Position numbers and translations under genes: made by a program
Part shown: positions 57,650 through 64,000 of the stretch, piece after piece
Layout of the letters: every line of letters starts with the position of its first letter
How positions within the stretch are numbered: position 1 is the stretch's first letter
NCBI RefSeq assembly: GCF_019973375.1
Contig: NZ_BPTV01000001.1
Span: 1,488,001-1,552,000 of the forward strand
Direction of reading: 5' to 3'
Length of the DNA stretch: 64,000 nucleotides
Source of the DNA: Prevotella lacticifex
GTDB taxonomy: Bacteria > Bacteroidota > Bacteroidia > Bacteroidales > Bacteroidaceae
The notes under the pieces: generated by a model
What the model was told of the DNA's origin: nothing
The model's input: only the letters and a program-made list of their open reading frames with translations
Databases searched by the model: none

Positions 57650-59427
57650 ATGGCAAGACCTATAAGCGATGAGACTGCTCACAAGGTGACGCTTCACATC
57701 AATAACGGATATAGATATGCAACACTACGCCCACGTGTAACGAACAAGGCAACAGGTAAGCGTATGAACAAAAGCATTCATTTAGGCACAGTGACCGAAA
57801 GCTTGAAGTTCATTCCAGGTAAGGCATATCTTTGCATGCCTCCTGCCGAGCGAAAGCAATTGTTATTCCCACAGGGATGGGATTTGAGTGAACTGGACTC
57901 TTTGCCAAGCACGAGGAAAGCAGGGAGGCCTACCCACAATGGAGATGCGCCGAACCGTCTGTATGGCGACGTGTGGCTTATGGAAAGAGTTGCGGAGAAG
58001 ACCAAGATACGCGAGGATCTGGAGAAGGTGTTAGAGGGAAACAAGGAGAAAGTGGATGACATCATGACACTTGTCATGTTCCCCTATATTTCCAGCTATT
58101 CTTATACAGCAGGCTCGCTCGCTGGCAGAGATACACCAAGACTCCGTCCGCGCGCGAAATGTCTCCGGGAGACATCACCCGTCTTACGCAGTCAATCACC
58201 GAGAAAGACCGCCAGGCCCTGCTACGTCTTCGTTCGGAAAAAATTGGAAAGATGGAACTCTGTGCTGTTGACTCCACAAGCAGGTCTGCTTACGGAAGCA
58301 GCCTGGCCGACATACGCTGGGGGCACAACAAGGAGAACATTGCCCTGGCGCAGACGAATGAAGTTGTAGTCTATACTCTCAGCAACCACATGCCCATCTA
58401 TTACATGTCTTTTCCCGGTAACATTCCTGACTCACGCACAATGGGTGTCATCCAGTCTGACCTTCGCTGTGCCGGTTTTATGAATTACGTAATGATAACG
58501 GACAGGGGCTATGGGACAGTGCAAATCCTTGAGGACAACATCCTTCATGGCCAGCCCGCTATAATGTGCATGAAGACCGGCCACAAGTTTATCAGCGACA
58601 AAATAGACAGCCTTGGAGACTTCAATGTCCGTCCGGACGGAATGGAGATAGACCTTGACAGCAAGCTGTATTACAAGCAGTATGACATTGACTACAAGGT
58701 ACATGGAAATGGCAAGTCCGAAAAGGCAGCAAGCAAGATGCGCCTGAACCTGTTCTTCAATCCTTCGTGGAGAAGTGAGGGGCAAATCAACATAGACATG
58801 AAAGTCGAAGGGCAGAGAAGCTGTCTTCAGAAGATGCTTGAAGGCAAGGAAGAAGCACCAGACGACGAGACCCTGAAGAAAGACTTCTGCATGTTTGACG
58901 TAAAACTGGACAAGAAAAGACACGTCATATCTTTTGAGAAGAACGAGAAGAAGCACAACGACTCACTCAGACTGTTAGGGTTTGTCGCCATTGTAACGCT
59001 CGGACTGGATCTGACGGCACCGCAAGCTCTGGCTCACTACAAATTGAGAGACGAGCAGGAAAAGTACTTCCAGCAGATGAAGACGGAGATGTGCTCTGAC
59101 AGACAAAGAAATTGGAGCGAGGACGGTAAGACCGGCAGGCTGTTCATCTTGTTCGTCGGATTAGTCATAGGATCATATATTAGACACATCTGGAAGACGA
59201 CAGGCCTTCACAGCATGTTCGCCTCTTCACTGGACATGCTTGACGAGATGAGGAACATAAGATGTATCGAGCGACAGGGGCATACCACCAAGATAACACC
59301 TTTTGTCGGGAAGCAGGTAGAGATTGCGAAGGCTTTTGGGCTTGACATCCCAGCCGGGTGTGAACCGGGATACAAGTCGAAAAAGGTAGGTAGAAAAAGA
59401 GGAAGGCCAAAGAAAAACGAGTCTTAG
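57650..59427 (+). pseudogene. IS1634/IS4-like transposase, frameshifted
   Basis: The first frame (from ATG 57650) gives about 150 sensible residues, to about 58100. The second (restart ATG 58159, but homologous-looking sequence SRLARWQRYTKTPSAREM already from about 58109) carries the catalytic core to 59427. Catalytic residues: Asp in CAVDSTSRS, Asp in MITDRGYG, Glu in RDEQEKYFQQMK. The switch needs a -1 shift (or equivalent indel) around 58090-58110, near TATTCTTATACAG. A programmed shift is possible but there is no strong slippery heptamer, so I treat it as damage. The C-terminus ends in a basic KKVGRKRGRPKK tail. Confidence 0.8.
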
Positions 59428-59510
59428 AAGATTATCGCTACAAATTAATTGAAAATTCAGAATTTTATGCGCTATTCACAATTTTATGCCTTGGAAATCT
59501 TCTTCATGTA

Positions 59511-59613
59511 GAACATATCTTCAATGGCTTACGAACATACCTTTAACGACCCACGAAAATATCTTCAATGGCTCACGAACATATCTTCAACGACTCACGA
59601 AGGTATCTTCGGC
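59511..59613 (+). repeat. 22 bp tandem repeat array
   Basis: Units of the form GAACATATCTTCAATGGCTCAC recur at 59511, 59533, 59555 and 59577, with a partial fifth at 59599. Units vary at a few positions (CATACCTTTAACGACCCAC, TCAACGACTCAC). They start 50 bp outside the IS right end. The 303 bp between the IS and the next gene hold nothing else recognisable. Confidence 0.8.
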
Positions 59614-59731
59614 GGAATAATGACATAATATCAGGTCATAAGTAAGTACGAGGGCATGGAAACGCATTCTTATTAGAGATGGATGAGGAGGTTAATACAG
59701 TCAGTCCATAGTATCGAATCAGCCTTGTCTT

Positions 59732-60769
59732 CTATTCGTTCATCGCACCACAATGTGGGCACCGGCCCTTACGGTGCAGACGCGCTCCACAATTGCCGCA
59801 GATATAAACGTTGCGGCTGTTGCGGAAATAGCTTCTTAAAGCGAACCAGAAGTATGCTATAAGGAGCGGATAACCGATGAAATACAGTGTAGAAATAGAA
59901 AAAACGATATAGTCGACGGCGCACACAGCTCCTAATCCGCAGAGATACCAGAACGCATCATCAAACTTCAGCTGATGGCGTGTGTCGTCGATAGTGGCGA
60001 GGCCCACTATGAGCATTGCCCATACTGAGATGAGGAAGATGGCTATCGACCACGGCTGAGAGAAGGGATTGAGTGTGGGATGGAAATAGAAAGCCCTCCA
60101 TGTGTCGGGGGTAAAGTTCTGAATTGTGGCGTAGAATGTTGCACTCGATGCCACTATGAGTGCGAGAAGGGTGGGGTAGAAGGAGTTGATATCGTTGAAA
60201 TGAACGATATGTGATTTCCTGCGCATGAGCTTTCGGATTATGTAACCCACGGCAATGAAGGAGATTATAATAAGAAAGAAAATCAAATGGCGGTTGGAGA
60301 ATGTCGAAATAAACTGCGAAATAGGGTCGTCGGGGTCTACATTCTTCAACAGTTTCGACTCGTGGATCCATCCTAACTCATATTGGTCGGTGACAAGTTG
60401 AATCCATACCGAGTCGACAGAATCTGACTTCAGCATGTGAATATCGGTGACAGCTACTCGCGCCCCCTTCTTTACAGCGAATGAGTCGACCGTCATATTG
60501 CTCACGACCTCCTCCGGCTGTTGCTTGATGAGGTCTATAGAATCGCCACGGATGATGAAGTTGAAACCAACACTGTAGTGGTGCTTTATTGCGAAGTCGG
60601 CCGAATCCTTCTGGTCCATCGATAAAGAGTCGAACTTGGCCTGGGTCATGGAATCGGTGAGGCGGGTGGAGTCCTTCAGCTGAAAACGGCTTGGTGTCCG
60701 CCGGTTGTAGCAGCCGGTTATTGTCAGCAGAAGGAATGACATCATCATTAGTATTGCTAATTTCCTCAT
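59732..60769 (-). CDS. Membrane protein with SH3-like domain and C-terminal zinc ribbon
   Basis: This 345-residue protein has a lipoprotein-like signal (FLLLTITGCYN), then a periplasmic part of about 130 residues containing an SH3-type stretch (VKKGARVAVTDIHMLKSDS, QYELGWIHESKLL). Five membrane helices follow from about residue 160, and at the end a zinc ribbon (ICGNCGARLHRKGRCPHCG). The mix of surface domain, membrane bundle and cytoplasmic zinc ribbon is a recurrent Bacteroidetes protein without known function. Transcribed leftward, single gene. Confidence 0.7.
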   Translation of the reverse strand: MRKLAILMMMSFLLLTITGCYNRRTPSRFQLKDSTRLTDSMTQAKFDSLSMDQKDSADFAIKHHYSVGFNFIIRGDSIDLIKQQPEEVVSNMTVDSFAVKKGARVAVTDIHMLKSDSVDSVWIQLVTDQYELGWIHESKLLKNVDPDDPISQFISTFSNRHLIFFLIIISFIAVGYIIRKLMRRKSHIVHFNDINSFYPTLLALIVASSATFYATIQNFTPDTWRAFYFHPTLNPFSQPWSIAIFLISVWAMLIVGLATIDDTRHQLKFDDAFWYLCGLGAVCAVDYIVFSISTLYFIGYPLLIAYFWFALRSYFRNSRNVYICGNCGARLHRKGRCPHCGAMNE

Positions 60770-60893
60770 GTGGCTATCGTTTAAAGGGTTATATATGTTG
60801 GCTTCTGATTATATCCAAATGCTTTAGTGGCAGTGATTTTTCTGTCGTTAATTGACAGATTTTCGTAACTTTGTCAACGCTATGGGCCTTGTA

Positions 60894-62780
60894 CTATTCT
60901 GCGTAGATATTCATCTGACACTCATCGCATTTGAATTCGAGACGGAACCTGCGTCCGTCGGCGAGTTGCAGGAACAGTGGCTCATGCCATGAAGGATGCT
61001 TCCCGCCACGACGTACGCAGAATCCGAGGCTGTAGCGAAGACAGTGGCGGCACTGCATGATAAGGGGGCGTGTGGCGGATTTGAGCTCAAGGGCGGGTCT
61101 TACGGTGCCGATACCTTCCTCCTCATAAAACTTCACTGCGGCTTTATTGGAGATATTGTATAGGTAGGGGAAATCATTGTATTCCCGTTGCCATACTTTC
61201 TCGTGTCCGGCAGAGCTCTTGGCGGTTATGACGATGTCCTTTTCGTTCACAGCATCGGTGAATGCTTCATCGAATTTCTCTACAGCCATTCTCCTTAGAT
61301 CGGAGAGAACGCTGCTCGGAATGAAGAAAGTGTCAGCACCATTGCTGACTTTAATCTCCTTGGCTTGAAAGACTGTTGTGCCGAGTTTGGACAGCTGACG
61401 GATGATATTGTCGTGCTGTGGCTTTTTTGCCTCTTGGTGCTCGAACTCCACTTCTGCCGTTGCCTCGACGCTGTTTGGCTTGTCAGAAGTCTTTACATTG
61501 TGCAGACATCTGCTTATTGTCAGTGAGAACCCATTGTCGGTAGTGCTGAAAGTCATCTCTACGGGAATTTTTCTCTCTGATGACTTTCCGCTGATGGCAT
61601 GCTCGAAGTTTTGATCGTTATTGCGGTAGAGTGCCATTCCAGCTTTCAGTCCGTGGGGCATCTTGAAAGGATAGAGTCTGTTTCCCACAGCTCTGTTTAC
61701 TCTAAATCCCTCAAGCTCATGCTCTTCGTTGATGAAGCACAGGCCGTCGCCATTGGCGAAAGTGGCAGTACCGGCTACGTTGAACGAGTCGTGCCGAATC
61801 TCCTTGACGTGACCGACAAACTCGCCCAAGGCTTTTGGGGTATCGGGAGAGAAGATATCGGGTTGACGTCCGTTGAGGAAATATGTGGTGTATCCGCGGT
61901 TGAAGGTTTTCTTGAGATCGGGGGTGAATTTGTAAGTCACTCTTCCATATGACTCACGCACATATTCTGAAGGGTGGTTCTCGACTATTTCGTTGAGCCG
62001 TTGACTGTAGGCCGCCACAACGTTCTTTACGTAGCTTGCATCCTTGAGTCGTCCCTCAATCTTGAAGGCTGTGGCACCGGCCTTACAGAGAGCCTCGATA
62101 TTGTCGATCTGGCACATGTCCTTGAGCGACAGAAGATGCCGCTGATGCTCTATAGTCCGGCCATCGGAGTCTTTGAGGTCGAATTTCAACCGGCAGAACT
62201 GTGCGCACTCGCCACGGTTGGCAGACCGTCCGAAACAATACTGTGAGGCATAGCATACTCCCGAATAGCTTACACACAGTGCTCCATGGACGAAAACTTC
62301 AAGCTCGGTGTCGGGAACGGCTTTGTGGATGGCCGCTATCTCTTCAGCCGACAGCTCACGTGCCAACACTACGCGGTCGAAGCCTTTGGAGCTCAGCCAC
62401 TTAACTTTCTCTGCTGTCCGTGAGTCACATTGCGTGCTGGCATGTAAGCTGACGGCAATGCCTTCCTGCCGTATGCGGCTAAGGAGACCCATATCCTGAA
62501 CGAGAAAAGCGTCGACACCGGCCTTTTCCAATTCTCTTATGAGCGACATCGTCTTTTCGAGTTCGTTGTCATAGATGATTGTGTTGACCGTAACGTGGAC
62601 TTTGACACCGAATTTGTGGGCGTAATCGCACAGAGTCCTTATATCATCGATGGAGTTTCCGGCAGCTGCTCTTGCGCCAAAGTGCGATGCACCGATATAA
62701 ACGGCATCGGCACCGCTGTCGACGGCAGCGATGCCACATTCAAGGTCCCTGGCGGGAGCTAATAGTTCGAGAGTATGCAT
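60894..62780 (-). CDS. Peptidase U32-family protein (RlhA-like)
   Basis: This 628-residue protein has the U32 start LELLAPARDLECGIAAVDSG with AVYIGASHFGARA. The signature region near residues 160-200 (EVFVHGALCVSYSGVCYASQ, then NRGECAQFCRLKF) holds the four cysteines that bind an Fe-S cluster in this family. The long C-terminal part with a second Cys group (CRHCLRYSLGFC, CDECQ) matches RlhA-type members, which hydroxylate 23S rRNA. Named peptidase by history; an RNA-hydroxylation role is the better-supported one for relatives. Confidence 0.82.
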   Translation of the reverse strand: MHTLELLAPARDLECGIAAVDSGADAVYIGASHFGARAAAGNSIDDIRTLCDYAHKFGVKVHVTVNTIIYDNELEKTMSLIRELEKAGVDAFLVQDMGLLSRIRQEGIAVSLHASTQCDSRTAEKVKWLSSKGFDRVVLARELSAEEIAAIHKAVPDTELEVFVHGALCVSYSGVCYASQYCFGRSANRGECAQFCRLKFDLKDSDGRTIEHQRHLLSLKDMCQIDNIEALCKAGATAFKIEGRLKDASYVKNVVAAYSQRLNEIVENHPSEYVRESYGRVTYKFTPDLKKTFNRGYTTYFLNGRQPDIFSPDTPKALGEFVGHVKEIRHDSFNVAGTATFANGDGLCFINEEHELEGFRVNRAVGNRLYPFKMPHGLKAGMALYRNNDQNFEHAISGKSSERKIPVEMTFSTTDNGFSLTISRCLHNVKTSDKPNSVEATAEVEFEHQEAKKPQHDNIIRQLSKLGTTVFQAKEIKVSNGADTFFIPSSVLSDLRRMAVEKFDEAFTDAVNEKDIVITAKSSAGHEKVWQREYNDFPYLYNISNKAAVKFYEEEGIGTVRPALELKSATRPLIMQCRHCLRYSLGFCVRRGGKHPSWHEPLFLQLADGRRFRLEFKCDECQMNIYAE

Positions 62781-62787
62781 AATATGA

Positions 62788-63705
62788 TTACTTTATCTTG
62801 CTCAAGTCGTATGGTGTCTTCTGATAGACGTAATAGTTTATCCAATTTTGGAAAAGTAGATTAGCGTGGGCGCGCCAAAAGATGTGGAATCCCTTCTTTG
62901 GGTCGTCATCAACATAGTAGTGCAGTGGTATTCCGACATCGTCGCGTATGCCTGCGTCGCGCTTATACTCCTTGTCGAGAGTTTCGGGGGCATATTCGAG
63001 ATGGCCGGTGATGAAGAACTCTCTGCCTCCCCGTGCCATAACCATCGACACACCGCTCTCAGGCGATTCAGCAATGATGGACAGTTCCTTGACTTTCTTA
63101 ATGTCGTGGGACCTCACCTCACTGTGACGGCTCTGTGGCATGTAGAAAACATTGTCGAAACCGCGGAAGATGGGGAGTTTGGGCCGCAACGGTCGGGTGG
63201 GGAATATGCCAAACATCTTTCTGTCGAGGAGATACTTTGGAATGCCGTAAAAATGATACAGCGCAGCTTGAGCGGCCCAACAGATATAGAGCGTCGACTG
63301 AACGTGAGTTCTGGCCCAGTCGAAAATCTTGACTATTTCGTTCCAGTACTCTACATCTTCGAAAGCCATTGTCTCTACCGGTGCTCCTGTAACTATCATT
63401 CCATCGTAGTTCTCGCGGGCTATCTCGTCGAAGTCCTTATAGAACATCATCATATGCTCGATGGGAGTGTTCTTAGGAGTATGGCTCTTGAGCTTCATAA
63501 ACATGATGTCAATCTGCAGCGGAGTGTTCGACAACAGTCTTATGAGGTCGGTTTCCGTTGTAATCTTCAGTGGCATAAGATTGAGGATGACAATGCGCAG
63601 CGGGCGTATGTCCTGCTTGTGGGCGCGGTCCTCATCCATGACGAAGATGTTCTCCCGCTTGAGGATGTTTATAGCCGGGAGTTGATGTGGCAGTCGTAAT
63701 GGCAT
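62788..63705 (-). CDS. metA: Homoserine O-acyltransferase MetA
   Basis: This 305-residue enzyme activates homoserine in methionine synthesis (succinyl- or acetyl-transfer). It has MPLRLPHQLPAINILKRENI at the start, the catalytic Cys in LYICWAAQAALYHFYG, and the His/Glu region FFITGHLEYAPETLDKEY. Acyl preference cannot be read with confidence. It starts about 20 bp after a hairpin and ends 7 bp before the U32 gene, so they may be co-transcribed. Confidence 0.94.
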   Translation of the reverse strand: MPLRLPHQLPAINILKRENIFVMDEDRAHKQDIRPLRIVILNLMPLKITTETDLIRLLSNTPLQIDIMFMKLKSHTPKNTPIEHMMMFYKDFDEIARENYDGMIVTGAPVETMAFEDVEYWNEIVKIFDWARTHVQSTLYICWAAQAALYHFYGIPKYLLDRKMFGIFPTRPLRPKLPIFRGFDNVFYMPQSRHSEVRSHDIKKVKELSIIAESPESGVSMVMARGGREFFITGHLEYAPETLDKEYKRDAGIRDDVGIPLHYYVDDDPKKGFHIFWRAHANLLFQNWINYYVYQKTPYDLSKIK

Positions 63706-63724
63706 TATTAATTCCTCCTAAAAT

Positions 63725-63759
63725 CCTCCTCCCCCTCGCTTAATGTGAGAGGGAGGAGG
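63725..63759 (-). terminator. Hairpin between the M13 peptidase gene and metA
   Basis: CCTCCTCCCcCTC (63725-63737) pairs with GAGaGGGAGGAGG (63747-63759). On the minus strand it ends in GATTTTAGG, a short T run, so it could terminate the upstream peptidase transcript. Confidence 0.6.
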
Positions 63760-63784
63760 TTGATGTTAGTTTATAAATTATTTA

Positions 63785-64000
63785 TTACCAGAGTTGCAGG
63801 CGCTTGTCCTCTGGAATATACATCTTGTCGGTGGGCTTAACATTGAAAGCCTTGTACCATGCGTCAATATGAGGCAATGCACCGTTGACGCGCCACTCAC
63901 CGAGGGAGTGCGGATCGCGGTTGACACGGCTTCTTATCTCCTGCTTGGTGATGTTTGATGCCCACACACCGGCATAGGCAAGGAAGAAACGCTGGTCGGG
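63785..64000 (-). CDS. M13-family metallopeptidase, C-terminal end, cut by window edge
   Basis: The last 71 codons of a leftward gene that continues beyond the window. It reads QRFFLAYAGVWASNITKQEI then RVNRDPHSLGEWRVNGALPH and ends NVKPTDKMYIPEDKRLQLW, the typical end of neprilysin-type (PepO) zinc peptidases, where the RVNG and PHSxxxxR motif binds substrate. The zinc site itself lies outside the window. Confidence 0.85.
   Translation of the reverse strand, partial: PDQRFFLAYAGVWASNITKQEIRSRVNRDPHSLGEWRVNGALPHIDAWYKAFNVKPTDKMYIPEDKRLQLW

Larger units (their letters stand above)
57510..59461 (+). mobile_element. Insertion sequence with 31 bp inverted repeats
   Basis: The element is 1952 bp. 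Its ends are 57510-57540 and 59431-59461: 31 bp inverted repeats (tip TCTGAATTTTC, inner TTAATTTGTAGCGATAAT) with one mismatch. An 8 bp direct repeat ATTTTATG flanks it (57502-57509 and 59462-59469). It carries one transposase gene on the plus strand, broken by a frameshift. Family is most like IS1634/IS4-related elements. The intact ends suggest that it moved recently or can be moved in trans. Confidence 0.88.

Noticed and set aside
57650..58369. First transposase frame as an independent gene
   Set aside because: The frame after about 58110 becomes unlike protein while the neighbouring frame carries the matching continuation, so both are pieces of one transposase.
59511..59613. Tandem repeats as a possible CRISPR array
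   Set aside because: Units follow each other directly without spacers, and no cas genes are near.
63706..63784. SAM riboswitch ahead of metA
   Set aside because: The gap is only 79 bp and holds a simple terminator-like hairpin with no riboswitch core.

Overview
The window reads as chromosomal DNA of a Bacteroidetes, most likely a Prevotellaceae member (Prevotella/Segatella-like). The evidence is the repeated TTTG / TAnnTTTG promoter pairs about 19-20 bp apart, the type IX secretion genes porQ and porE, the RNA methyltransferase/ThyA/DHFR cluster, and one tRNA-Ser. It has two parts: an integrated phage-like element (1 to about 20.5 kb) and a core chromosome (about 20.6 to 64 kb) interrupted by one insertion sequence.

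Phage-like element. The window opens inside a reverse transcriptase with a YCDD active site, of the kind found in diversity-generating retroelements, carrying an extra C-terminal domain. It is followed by a likely tail-associated protein, small membrane proteins, and a lysis/late block: M15 peptidase, dUTPase-like protein, holin, S-adenosylmethionine synthetase, lipoprotein, GH19 endolysin and a protein built like a unimolecular spanin. A terminator at 9.4 kb closes this block. Two near-identical 120 bp promoter cassettes (9.5 and 12.6 kb; a third diverged copy at 1.8 kb) then start rightward operons. These encode a clamp-like protein, a ParB-like protein with a cysteine-rich centre and acidic tail, and about 18 small proteins, one of them a Tad2-like (DUF2829) protein fused to a crAss001_48-like tail. 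A leftward tyrosine integrase at 19.1-20.4 kb marks the right end. An ISAs1-family element (2443-4097) sits inside the M15 gene with a 10 bp target duplication. Its terminal repeat supplies a new in-frame ATG, so a nearly full-length peptidase can still be read.

Core region. In order: porQ; a TonB-like protein; polyprenyl synthetase; TatD; tRNA-Ser(GGA); a TolQ/ExbB-ExbD-ExbD energy-transduction operon; an Lrp/AsnC regulator; a leftward operon topB-porE-rRNA methyltransferase-thyA-folA; an ECF sigma factor convergent with rpe; and a complete tryptophan operon in the order trpDCFABEG. The trp operon is preceded by a leader peptide with three consecutive Trp codons and an attenuator-type terminator. 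Next come an isolated 27-codon membrane-peptide gene with its own promoter and terminator, an Mrp/ApbC P-loop protein, a TolC-HlyD-permease-permease export operon without a visible ATPase, an SGNH hydrolase, and a glycogen synthase/alpha-glucan phosphorylase pair. Last are a second IS (57510-59461, 31 bp inverted repeats, 8 bp duplication, frameshifted transposase), a U32-family protein, metA, and the end of an M13 metallopeptidase.

Non-coding structure of note: two copies of a palindromic intergenic repeat built on AACGGCCCGTTT (36.3 and 51.7 kb), a 12 bp tandem repeat next to a promoter that drives no visible gene (57.1 kb), and a 22 bp tandem repeat array just outside the second IS (59.5 kb).
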